Shown here: one piece after another, positions 11,801 through 22,000 of the stretch
Layout: each line of letters opens with the position of its first letter
How positions within the stretch are numbered: the first letter of the stretch is position 1
Source: Acanthochlamys bracteata
Lineage: Eukaryota; Streptophyta; Magnoliopsida; Pandanales; Velloziaceae
Direction: 5' to 3'
Length of the DNA: 64,000 nt
Assembly: GCA_019914995.1 (NCBI GenBank)
Contig: CM034139.1
Coordinates: 4,628,461-4,692,460 of the forward strand
Program-made: the position numbers and the translations under genes
The notes under the pieces: generated by a model
Told to the model about the DNA's origin: nothing
The model's input: the letters and a program-made list of their open reading frames with translations, nothing else
Database searches by the model: none

Positions 11801-14800
11801 GTAAATCATTCTATTTTTGTTTCTTCCAATGGTATTGGTTCTCTATTAGGACTATTCCTCTTTTCTTAGAAAACTCTACCGAGTCTAGAAAGAAATTGGG
11901 TGCAAGATATACTATGGTTCCTCCTTCATTCATATCTAATTTTATCGTTTCCATGACAGCTTGTTCTATTCTTTTCCATCGTGTGTCTATCAAAATTAAA
12001 TGTACTTTACATCATGTTCCTTGTCTATGCATTCCTCTAATTCCTTCTACTATCAATCCTAAATGTGTAATAGTATATTTTCTTGTTTTTACTTGATCAT
12101 GTAAAATATACACTAATTATTGGGAGAAATTCTTGGAAATCTTCATTACATTCTGAAGTTTTACATTCATAATGAGATATTGTTCTACTTTCATTTGTTC
12201 CTTTATATATTTTATTATGAACAAACACCTTTATTGTTTTACTTTCATCAAAATCTTCATCGTTTATTAAATCACTAATTTGATATTGTACATTTTTATC
12301 CTTTTCACCAAAACTTTTTTTTATTAGTTCTTCTGCAGGATGATAATTAGTATATTTTGTCTTTGTTTTTGTGGCTTTTACTGGTACTATTGCTTTATAA
12401 TTACTAGTGGAAAGAGCTAAAAATGATGTTAAATTAGCCATTTTAATCTTTATATGTCCAATTAGCTGGTTTGTTTAGTTCTTTACTTCCTAGTTACTAT
12501 TTATATTGAGATTATTTATTTGATCTATTAACTTATATACTTTAGAAATTTCTTTCTTATCTGATTCTTCCAACCTTTGTTCTAAATATTGTAGTTTTTG
12601 TAGTACTTCTAATATTAAAATACTACAGATATTTAATTGTCTTATAATTTCTTTATCTTGTATATTTGTAGCTTCGTACGTGGTTATCTCTTCTACTTTA
12701 GAAATTTCTTTTGTTGGAGTGTGATAATATGTTTGTTCTTCTAAAACAGCTTCTATATAATTTTTTTCTAGGTTCATACAAACTATTATAAATAGATTAA
12801 GATAGAAGGAATAAAAGCAGCTTCTTTTTATGACTTTACCTTACTAAACTCCTATTTATGAGCCTTCTTTTATCAAGTTCGACAAGAAAGAAGAATGTGC
12901 TTTAAAATTTTCAGCTCCATTTGATAGAAGTACACAATCCTTTTATGGGTAGAATATTACCTCATATAACAGCTCCATCGCACTCACAGTTGTGAGCATA
13001 TCTTTGTTAGCATTCATTTCCGCCTCAAATAGACTAATCAATTTGGACTCATAAATTGCAGAAGCAACTGAATCAGAAACCGAGAATAGTTTTGCTATGA
13101 GGCCTAAAATTCGTAGTCGACCCTGGAAAATGACAAGCAGCATTTTAAAAGGAGAATAATGCATAAATTAATTTCTAAGTGCTTGTCCAGAAATAACAAA
13201 CTAATATATGCACACTAATAGGGCAATAAATGATGGGATGTCAAAAATATATATTTAAGGAATTTCCACAAGAAAAACCTGCCAAAAAGAAAAAAACTAA
13301 TTTCATACATCCATCATTTGAATTGTGACACTTCAGTGCAGCTTGCAGCCAACAATCAGATGAGTTCCTTCTTTTTCTTAATCTGAATCATCTTAGAACT
13401 TTTGTTGAGGCATGAGAGAGTATATTCGATATTTACAATATTTCTCCTAGAAGTTTTGACAAAATATTGTACTTCCAAAATAAGTTGGGAAAGTTCACGA
13501 TGCAGATATTTTACTTGAAAGTTGAAATAGAAGTAAATGAAACCTCATTACAACATAAGGATTCATGGATCAATGGATCTTTGTGAGTCTTTCAGTATTT
13601 CAGTAGAATATCTAGTTTCACTTTTAGGGATACCATAGACATTGTAAAGTCTGTCAACATAACATTTCCATCAAAATTAAGATTAAGGTTTGTTCATCAT
13701 GAACACACAGATCTTCACTGAAATCACAACTAACAGAAAGATATTAAGAAAGAGGTCAACATGACTCACTCTATACCTTTTATTTATGACCATTAGTTCC
13801 TATCAGACATTATAGGATTAAAAATCATGATTGTATAAGGAATAATGTGCGCTCGACTACAGAGATATCAATAGTGGAAGTTCCTCATGGATCCAAAAGT
13901 GAGGTAATCGGGTAGGTCAATTATGAGACTTTCACTAGAAACGCTATCTATGAGAACATATGTCCTTGCATTGGAAGAAAATGAAACATAAGTTTACATG
14001 CTTTTGTGCTGAATATGCAAGTGATAAATAACAAAGAAGGCAGCAAAGACAGGAAATACAATGAATGATTAACAGTAAAGGACATGAGCAGGTACCAAAG
14101 AAGAGCACCGGGACACCATATTGTTGAGTTGTGAAGGGCCATCACCACCTCCTGGAAAGATGATAGTCTGTACATATTTGCACAAATTTCAGCAAGTACA
14201 CTAACTTAACGGATGTTGCAAAGACTCTAAAGGCAAATAGCTATTAAGTGAAGCATATCTTTAGGATATGCAGATCCCAATAAGCTCTTACAATGCCTTC
14301 AGGATATGCAGCCAGCTTCTTAATGGCATCCAAGGCAGCTTGTGAAGTTCGTTCATCCCTGCAACCAGAAATTTCATACATAAAGGATTACATCATGCTA
14401 AAAAATAAAAGTATTAAAATAATGGAAACTGATCAAAACATGTGATCTACTAATGCGCATGCGGATTGACAGACAACAGAAAAAAGATTACCAAACAGGA
14501 AAGTAAACTTGTAGATAATTATACAAAATTCCAAAAGGCTCCAACATGTACTTCAAATCAAGGATCAAAGTAAAATGAAATATCAGGGCGACAAATACTA
14601 TGTGCCAATGGCTTTCCAAATTGAATTGACATAGCAACTTTACACCTTTCCATGTTCCACAGAAGTTCCCTAATTGGAAGGATTTTTTGCTATTTATCCT
14701 AGGCACCATACAGTATCATGTATTCCTATGTGCCATTTCTGCTGATGTAAATTGTTATGAAATTCAAATGTATAAATTGCCTAATCTGTATGAGAAAGAA

Positions 14801-16615
14801 TACTAAGTATCCGAGGCTGAGATGCTGCAATCAACTTAAAGAGTATAACAGTAGTAAAATTTAAGCTTACCTGTAAACTAAACAGTCAAGCATGAGAGGA
14901 TAAATTTGGTTATCCCTAATAATCTGCAAAGTAGCTGTGTTTTCTTTCCCATTTTCAAGGAAATAGGATACCTGGACAAGCATAATGGTTATTTAGCAGT
15001 GATGCATATACTGGTAGGTCATACATAGAAATGGAAAGGTCTCGAATAAATTGAGTAAGGATCAACATTACAAAAGGTATTGGCAAAATCCAACTATTAA
15101 TACATAGACAAGTTGCCATTTGAAGCTACAAGGTGCTACATATACAGACAATAGAATTAATAATGCTCAATTAATACACAGTTTGATATTTTTAATAAGT
15201 CAAATGGGCATACCGTCTTGCAAGCCAGCCATCTAACAGGCTCCGAGTTCGCTTGAAGTCCAGCTTGCACAAAAGACTGCAGGGGTACACCCAAAAAAAA
15301 TAAAAATAAGAATAAGAAAATAAAAAGAAGAAGAGAATGCTGATTAGGACTCTGTGTGAGCTGAATAACCCAGACCCCTCCAGATGTTACAACCAAGATG
15401 CTACAGATGAAGTCCACTAATAGTACCATCTGGCGAAACAATTGCACACGTGGTTTCAATTGCAAAAGAAGACAGTGATTATTTTCAACTACAGAGACGT
15501 ACAATATACTGAGGCACAAGAGAGGCTCCAAATCTTGTTCTGAATAATCTTTCTAAGCAAGCAACCAGAGTGTCTTCAACTGATCGTTCCTGTCCCTCTG
15601 TCTGCAATACACTACAAAAAGCACAAACTATCAGCAATACATGACAAGGCAAATAAAATGACATCTTAAACCCTATTCCTTATGCGCTTCTTCATTTGAG
15701 TGTATGAAATGATAAAATATATAACCACACATTTATTGTCTCTCCCAACATTGTATTTTCCGAATGAGTGGCATCAGAGCCAATGGCTTGGCTGAAATCC
15801 CAAGCGACCAACGCACTTGGTGGCTAGCACAAGCAATGTAGAGATTGATTGTGGAGATTGATCCAAGAGCATGTGAGCTCTGAAAGCTCTTGATGCATGA
15901 TAAAGATGCTCGGATGAGGAGGAATGACTCACATTTAAGAGTAAGAGTGAGATTGTTGAATAAAAGAGGGAGTTGAATTAGTCCTACCAGAGTATCAATA
16001 AGATGAGAAAGCAGGAATAATGTGGGTCAACTCACCTTTGAGGTAGAGATTGTTAGGTACATACTGAGTTAGATTAGACCAACCTGAAGATAAACAAGAT
16101 GAGCAGAGGATTCGTATACTAGAAAGTTTCTAAACCCATTGGCTTAAGCTTTTGTGTCAGAATTGAGCTTTCTAGTCAACCAGGCCTGGAGTGGTATCCT
16201 TACTTTTTAAAATAGCTCCTCCGATGGTTTGTATTATAAGCAAGAACTCAATCCACATGCTAACAAGCTCTTCAGCGAATAAGGCAACATTGCTACTACA
16301 ATCCACATATCACGCCAATGATTCAATCGAAGTCATATACTAACATTAAATGATTAGACAACAAAAATAATGTTTGAAAAAGATAAGTACTGCAGCAGAA
16401 CGGGGAGAGGGAACCGATCGAGGAACTCCTTGGCTGCAGCATCGCTCTGCAAACCTAACATTTCAAGAAAAGTGGAAAAGTAGAATCAAAAACTGTAGGA
16501 AAGAAGAATCGAACAAGCTCAGTTGAGGAGATTTTGTTCTACCAGGGTAAGAGCCGAAGTCATTGGCAGCTTCGAGAAGTATGCGGATATCAATCGGCTG
16601 AGCACCTCCTTCCAT
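2861..16615 (-). CDS. PSMD5: 26S proteasome regulatory subunit 5 / S5b-type assembly chaperone (PSMD5-like), 17 exons
   Basis: Coding exons, from the start: 16615-16543, 16454-16391, 15611-15503, 15276-15214, 14971-14871, 14358-14292, 14167-14096, 13122-12961, 7685-7615, 7528-7431, 6336-6229, 5560-5463, 4871-4734, 4156-4109, 3826-3712, 3167-3070, 2947-2861. Phases agree at every junction and give 523 residues, close to the size I recall for plant homologues. The protein is an all-helical ARM/HEAT-type solenoid. Recognisable stretches are EFLDRFPLPVLL near the start, RCSSLGRLRILGLIAKLFSV in the middle, and VKQGPYLVKRQVEAQPIVV at the C-terminus, the last aligning with the human PSMD5 tail. In animals and yeast (Hsm3) the family chaperones the proteasome base by binding Rpt ATPases in the cytosol or nucleus; that role here is inferred. 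Intron 8 (7686-12960) contains a pararetrovirus relic, and intron 10 starts with GC. I recall an Arabidopsis homologue, At3g15180. Confidence 0.9.
8041..8285. repeat. Degenerate Tourist-like inverted-repeat element in intron 8
   Basis: The left end (gggagtgcttatgaaaag) and right end (cttttcccaaacgtgccc-like) are imperfect complements around an AT-rich core that resembles the cores at 27.6 and 34.4 kb. It is a passenger in the proteasome-gene intron. The borders are approximate. Confidence 0.35.
8290..8530. repeat. Copy of a dispersed repeat also found in the WSD introns
   Basis: The segment around 8390-8510 (gaaggtcattcctaatccgattgaactgaaatttt, quoted in part: ccgattgaactgaaatttt) resembles the arms of the fold-back repeat at 33.3-33.7 kb, which carries ccgattgagctgaaatttt followed by the same series of short blocks. 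It lies in intron 8 of the proteasome gene, just beside the viral relic. No coding capacity is seen. Confidence 0.45.
8612..9487. repeat. Large inverted repeat from the viral non-coding region
   Basis: The arms (about 8612-9029 and 9072-9487) are complementary along nearly their whole length, with mismatches. Matching blocks include gttataaacatgtaatattc against its complement, and ccgatagag against ctctatcgg. The 42-base spacer contains tatataaag. The repeat adjoins the first copy of the duplicated coding segment. It is probably two head-to-head copies of the viral intergenic/promoter region. Confidence 0.8.
9490..10078 (-). repeat. Direct repeat copy 1 of a viral-like coding segment
   Basis: This stretch is a diverged direct copy of 11288-11845; both contain ggataaca near one end and ccaatggtattggttctct-type sequence near the other (here tggtattggttctct). 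Minus-strand fragments share TLTGETRTIT-type and LGKAHxG-type motifs between the copies. I think it comes from a movement-protein-like or neighbouring viral region, but that is tentative. It belongs to the broken pararetrovirus relic. Confidence 0.7.
10407..10519. repeat. Two-copy tandem repeat, about 56 bases
   Basis: Two adjacent units begin gagatga and share caaagcctac, cgctta and tttggagttgcct in the same order and spacing. They lie between the two copies of the duplicated viral-like segment. No coding reading is proposed. Confidence 0.75.
11288..11845 (-). repeat. Direct repeat copy 2 of the viral-like coding segment
   Basis: It is the partner of 9490-10078, about 30 bases shorter overall and clearly diverged. 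It lies downstream of the RNase-H-like stretch in plus coordinates, which shows that the relic is rearranged or made of more than one viral copy. The segment is broken. Confidence 0.7.
12097..12441 (-). other. Open frame of 114 codons inside the pararetrovirus relic
   Basis: This minus-strand open frame starts MANLTSFLALSTSNY and is rich in Lys, Thr and Glu. It follows the coiled-coil frame at 12490-12777 by about 50 bases in the same direction, as in a compact viral gene order. It may be the start of a movement-protein-like region, but I do not recognise it firmly. It is part of a fossil and there is no sign that it is used. Confidence 0.4.
12490..12777 (-). other. Open frame of 95 codons, coiled-coil-like, in the pararetrovirus relic
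   Basis: The minus-strand frame starts MNLEKNYIEAV and contains a heptad-like leucine/isoleucine stretch (ILEVLQKLQYLEQRLEESD) typical of a coiled coil. Caulimovirids encode small coiled-coil virion-associated proteins, so that is a possible origin, but the match is by character only. It marks the upstream end of the relic in viral orientation. Confidence 0.4.
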
Positions 16616-17746
16616 TGGAGATCGTGCACCGGTGGAATGGAATTTGATTGAGCAGAGGAAAAGAATGAGACCGGTGAGCGAGCGAGTTCAGTGTGATTTC
16701 GAGTAAACTCGGAGAATAAGAAGGGAAAAATGATTGATTGACGCGAGTGTTTATCCAACGAGCTAAGATTCGCCTACGCGGCGAGAAAAGGGAAGCTGCG
16801 CCACCGTGTGCTGGCGGAGAAAAGTGAGACAACCAACAACGATGGGCTTTGTTTGGGCCAGACCTAAGAAATTTTAAACTAGATGAGATTATATAATGGC
16901 CTAGATTTACTAAGGTTCAGCTGGTTCTCTGTGGTATTAAACTAAGATTGTTAAATTGAAGTTCAACAACGGGAAAAAAAAACCACAAGTTTAGGCTTTT
17001 TGTTTTATCTATTTGCATACTAAGCAGATTAGTAGGGAGACTTGAGTTAGATTGTTTCTGATATCCGCTTTGAACCATTGCTTGGGTAAATTCTGTAAAT
17101 TTACATTAGAAAAAGTGATTTTGGAATACTAAAAAAGATTTTGCAATCTACTGTTTGGTAAACAATTTTTTTTATATGTGATGTGAGAAGATAAGGTACT
17201 TCATAAGAAAACGTTTGACATTCTATTCACCTCATTTTAAAATATTTTTAAAATATTTTTTTATAATTTTTTATAAATTTATTTTTCTAAAATTTAAAAA
17301 TTATTGTTCAAATTATATAAAAATATTTTTTATTTTAAAAATATTATTTTAAAATTACTTTCAAACGCTCCCAATTTAAGCAGCTAACTACATGAAGCAA
17401 TTATCTAATAAACGACCAGTCTTTCACCACAATTGCGTGATATTGACATTGTAATATTTTCCTAGCTTAGCGCACCCACTGAACAACCTCCTTGAAGAGC
17501 AAATAACAAAAAAGAACGAAAAAAAAATCTACCAATAAACCCATAGCGAAAGCATCGATTGCGTGGTTGCTAACATAGTGTAACTGCCATGGAGATTTGA
17601 CCGATAACAACAGAATGGTATTCCACAAATGTTACATTAGAGAACAAGTTCGTCAACTAATTACAACAATTCATTTGTTAGAAAGATTAAAACCCCATTA
17701 TATTCAGGAAGCAAAGCATTCGAATCTCCATGGTTGATCTCCACTG
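16616..17746. other. Spacer: 5' flank of the PSMD5-like gene and AT-rich repeat remains
   Basis: The first 250 bases upstream of the PSMD5-like start are less AT-rich and presumably hold its promoter and 5' leader (minus strand). Around 17205-17370 is an AT-rich block with aacgtttgac at one end and caaacgctccc at the other, a likely decayed Tourist-like element. The rest would be the 3' flank of the small gene starting at 18016. I see no other gene. Confidence 0.35.
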
Positions 17747-18016
17747 CTACCATCCAGCGGATCCAAGAAAACTGAAACAGATACGACCAATTACGTTTAC
17801 CGGTTGCCGAAAAACATAATACGATAACGAACAGATTTCCTAGAAAATTTGATCATTGTGCGGGATTTTGAACAAGTAAAGAAATATTTGGGGAAAGAAA
17901 TTGATGTACCTCAACGACCGACCGAATGTTCGGTTGAGAAGAGCGTTAAAGTAGAAATTGGCACCGTGGAGGAACACCACCACGCCGGTGCAACCGAGGA
18001 TGAGAAGCTCTAGCAT
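17747..18016 (-). CDS. Two-exon gene for a 43-residue hydrophobic microprotein
   Basis: Exon 1 (18016-17910) starts MLELLILGCTGVVVFLHGAN and ends at TTGAG|gtacat; exon 2 (17771-17747) follows a strong acceptor (ctgtttcag) and adds SFLGSAGW and a stop. The frame is continuous across the 138-base intron. The product is one hydrophobic helix followed by a short tail with Asn and Arg (ALLNRTFGRSL), so a membrane-anchored or secreted peptide is likely. I recall very similar MLEL..LGCTGVVVFLHGANFFF proteins of about this size across plants, which supports a real gene. Some may be annotated as HrpN-interacting (HIPM-type) proteins, but I am not sure of that link. The function is unknown. Confidence 0.7.
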
Positions 18017-18869
18017 GTTTCTGTCTATTTCTATCTCTGCCTCTCTAAAGAAATTTGAAGCAGATGGATAATGGAGGCGGTGGTTGATTAAACGAATAAT
18101 AAGAAAGAGAAGGGAAAGAACGAATCGTTGGGTTGAGACGGATAATTAAGGGACCTTTTGCAGTTATAATTTACAAATAAAATTTTATATGTTTTAAAAT
18201 TTTTAAAATTTTATTAATTAAAATTAAACTATAAGAAATAAATAATCTAAAATTTTTATATGTTTTTATAAAAGATTTAAATTTACTCTAAAAAATTTAT
18301 TTATAATCACTCTAAAATCGTCTCTTAATTCAATATGTGTTTCAGTTTGACCCAATTTATTTTTTTCGTTAAATATAAAATATGAAAAGATTAACAACAA
18401 CGTAGGAGCAAATTGAAAAAGTAATGGGCCTTCAGTTGATAAGGCCTACATGACCTTAATACAATAGTTTCTCGTAAAAATAGTCTGGATGTAATTTGTA
18501 TTGGTCTATATGCATAACCCATTTAAGCCCAACTAGAAGTAAAGGCGAGGAGAATTATCAAAACGATTTAGTTGAGTTTATCAACCGTTTCAATTTTCTT
18601 TATTTTATATTTTTTTAATATATATTTTATAAATATATAAAAAATTTATTTAAAAATTTAAAAAATTAAAAAAATTCTACAAAATAAAAAATTTTTATTA
18701 TACATTTTTATTAATTATTTTTAAAATAAAAAAATAAAATTTAATTTTAAAAAAAAATATATTTTTTATTTTAAAAAAATTCTATTTTATAAACACTCCC
18801 GTTCGATCTACGAACCAAAACCCAAACCGGCGCGAAGAAGAAAATCATAAGTCCATAGAAACGAGAAAA
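18017..18869. promoter_or_regulatory. Shared region between two divergent microprotein genes
   Basis: The start codons of the 43- and 45-residue genes lie 853 bases apart and point away from each other, so both promoters must lie here. The interior (18180-18800) is very AT-rich and includes a repeat-like block ending ataaacactcccg near 18805. No individual control element could be identified with confidence. Confidence 0.5.
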
Positions 18870-19096
18870 ATGTCGCCGAACGGCATCAATCTCGCCGTTC
18901 AAATCATCATCCTCCATTTCGGAGCCATCACAGCCGTACGTTTTACCTTCTTCTCCATTTATTTATCTTATTTCGTGTTCTTCGTTTCTCTTTCTAATTC
19001 TCTTCTCTTTGCATCGAACTGAAGGTGTGCGAGTGCTTGCTTCGCCGCATCTCACTCACGAGTCAAGAGTGCGTGTGCTACACGAAGTTATCTTAA
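18870..19096 (+). CDS. Two-exon gene for a 45-residue Cys-containing microprotein (tentative)
   Basis: Exon 1 (18870-18935) encodes MSPNGINLAVQIIILHFGAI plus TA and ends at a GCC|gtacgt donor. Exon 2 (19025-19096) follows gaactgaag and encodes VCECLLRRISLTSQECVCY plus TKLS and a stop, with phase 0 kept. The N-terminus is a short hydrophobic helix; the rest has four cysteines in two CxC pairs, suggesting metal binding or disulfides. The sequence aaacgagaaaaATGtcg gives a reasonable plant start context. I do not recognise the family. The acceptor is not pyrimidine-rich, so exon 2 could begin elsewhere. The downstream region to about 20.8 kb may contain untranslated exons. Confidence 0.5.
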
Positions 19097-22000
19097 GTGT
19101 AGGTGAAGAATTCTCTCCTCGTTCTAAAACAACAAGACTCGCTCAGGCCTTCTCAGCCTCCAACGTACCCTGGTTATTAGCTCTCGTTCCCACTTCTAAT
19201 CTATGTTATTTGTATTTATCTGTGTTAATAATTTTGGTTGAGTTCAAGTTTGAGGTTTTGTTTATTTTCATAGTGTTTTACTTTGCAGAAGATAAGAGGG
19301 GATAACCTTGGCAAAGTAGTGGATTATATTTGATCATATTAGACATCGATTGAAAAGACCTTGCTTGGCTCAGAGGTACGTGACTTTATAGCTGTTAATT
19401 ATTTTGGCATGAAGATTTTTAGTGAAATCTTCGTTACGAACGGCTTGCGTATGCTCTTTTAGTGATTGTGGTGCCTCTTTATCCTCTTTTCTTGTCTCAG
19501 CTAGATTCCGTAATCCAAAAGAGATAGGTCCAAGAGTCATACAGGGTATTTCGTTGTCGGCTGTGACTGGCAAACCCTGCGAAACAGACAAAGTAATTAC
19601 GTTATCCTGCGAAACAGATGCACATCCTTGTTCATGAATGCATATCCATGTTAGTTTGTTAATTATATGTCCAAAGTTGAGGACTTCAGACATCTCTGGG
19701 TGCATATTTTGATTTTGAAATCAGTGAGAAAAATGTATTTTGATAATTAACTCTTCTTGTCTTAAAAACATATCTGGATGCATAAAAAATGTACTTTTGT
19801 TGAAAGTAGGTTTAGCTAAAATTATTACCTGTTTCGACATGTTCTACATTGTACATATGTATACAAACAAATTAAAGAATGAGAGAACTGCATCTCTTGC
19901 CTTTTATTTCCATTTTCTGAAAAGAATTTAATATGTGTCCATTTTGGACCTCTAATACATGTTCCATAGCTACACCTGATAAAAGCGCTCCTCTCACTAT
20001 CTTGCTACTTTAAATTGGACTGGAATTATCCATTTTCTGCTCATTAGTTGCTTTTTTATGAACACAACGCTCTGTTGTTTACTCTAAATCTTGTTAGGTT
20101 TGAGAAAATTCCTTCTTCTAAAAATATCTTATGCATTGACACATCCTATTATATGAGTGCATGTTCTTGCTATTGCAAGATAGTTGTAAAGATGACTACC
20201 TTGATATGCGACAAAAGAATGCATTTTAAAAGGACTACTGCGGTGTTCTTTGAATACATTCTTAAAGGTTGCACAAAAGTTCTTGTATAAACTATTGCAA
20301 GATCACCACCTTGATATGCAGGTAAAGCATGCATTCTAAAAGGACTTCAAAGGGGTTCTTTGAACTTTATTTAGTTAGAATGTTTCAAGTTTTGGAGGGT
20401 AACATTGTCATCTGACATGAGAATGATGGATGCCATGTGTATGTAGGCATGGATGCATATGCTTGAGCCCAAACTGCTATCAAGTCAGTTTAGCTGTTGA
20501 TGATGATCTAAGCAATTTGGGATTTTTGTTAAATAAGTTTGGAGTATTCATTAATTTTACTCATTCATCTCAAAATTGATGGGATGTTGTAGACATAGCT
20601 AACTTAGATGCGATATGTGCATGGCGATAGGATTTAGAGTATCTGCTCTTTCCTAATAGTGATGATCTGCATTTTGTTTAAGTTGCCAAGTCATGCGTCC
20701 TCATTCGGTTCTTTTCTTCTCATCCTAGGAAGACTTCTATTAGTAAAGTAACAACAGTAAGTTTTCATCAAATATCACCACCGATGTACCTTTTATGAAT
20801 TGACCTCACTAGAGGTTGTAGACACCCATTCCTTTTATGAACCAATATTCACAACATATATAAAATTTTTTTTTCTTTCAATTTTTTATATAATTAAAAC
20901 ATATAAATTATTCAAAATTTAAAATCTGACAAAAAAAAATAAAATTATGAATATTTAAAGCACGTTCTTAATAAATGATCATCCAAAGGAGCTCTCTTAA
21001 TAACACTTTTGTTGAGCTTTAGTTTTTTATACCCACAGTTTTCAAATGATTGTATACATTAAATTCGTTCTGATAACAATTTAACTTTTTTATAATATTT
21101 TATAATTTTAAAAAAATTAAAATTAAAAAAAAAAACTTTATTATTGTTTGTTATTATTCGAACATCCTCGATATGCTCCAATTATGAGGAGAATTCATGT
21201 GCTGTGCAGGTGCCTGCAACGCTTTCTCCGCATGTAAACCTAATAGAATTTATTATCTGGTTCTTATTTAAGTTCTCTCGTTCAGTCTCCGTTATGTAAA
21301 CCTAATACCTCTGTACGTTTTCAGTTCAAAATTTTGAAATTCTGTTCTTTTAATTTAGACCAGGAAATTAATGTTCCAACTAAACTGATCTGTCCTCGCT
21401 AATTGCTACATGTACTCTTCGAATTGCTACGACGTGCCCGCATTTCTTTTCTTCTTTTTAATTTATTTTTCTATCGCACGATCTTTCTTATTGTCGATTC
21501 TTAACATTACCGTTTAATTTATTTCAATGCGTATATTTATCTCGTTAAGCAGGAGCTTATGTTACCTGTAAGTTTGTAGTGAACACGTTGTAGGACGTTG
21601 ACGTATTCGAACAACGACAAAGTTTGCAATCAGTTTACACGAATAACGACAGTGAGAATTATTTGAGCTGAGAAAGAAGATAAGATATTAAAAAGATCTA
21701 CTTAATAATATACGTTTTGGGTTTTTCAGTAGAAAGAGTACAAGTGTCGCCGCTGCTGTTGTGGCGTGGTGGCTTCATGGCTTCACGTCTGAGCAAAGCA
21801 ATCGCTGAAGAAGAAGAAGACGAAGAAGCTTTGGAGTGCAAGTTTCGTCGCCTATCTTCAATTTTTAAGAATAAATACTATAAAATTTATTAAAAATATA
21901 AAATAAAATAATAAAAATTATTACCACGCATTAATGAAGTCAATAACCTATACGATGGATATTCAGATTAGACAAAATACATTTTAACCTATTTTCGATC

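Larger units (their letters stand above)
8612..12780 (-). mobile_element. Endogenous pararetrovirus relic (Caulimoviridae-like), broken and rearranged
   Basis: The region lies wholly inside intron 8 of the proteasome gene and reads on the minus strand, like the host gene. Parts seen: a long hairpin at 8612-9487, two copies of one coding segment (9490-10078 and 11288-11845), a short tandem repeat at 10407-10519, a stretch resembling the RNase H domain of caulimovirid polymerases around 10.9-11.2 kb, and two short open frames at 12097-12441 and 12490-12777. No terminal LTRs or integrase are seen, as expected of integrated pararetroviruses, which lack both. The coding parts carry many breaks and the element is not whole. 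The two diverged copies suggest it is not recent. Genus is unresolved. Confidence 0.6.
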
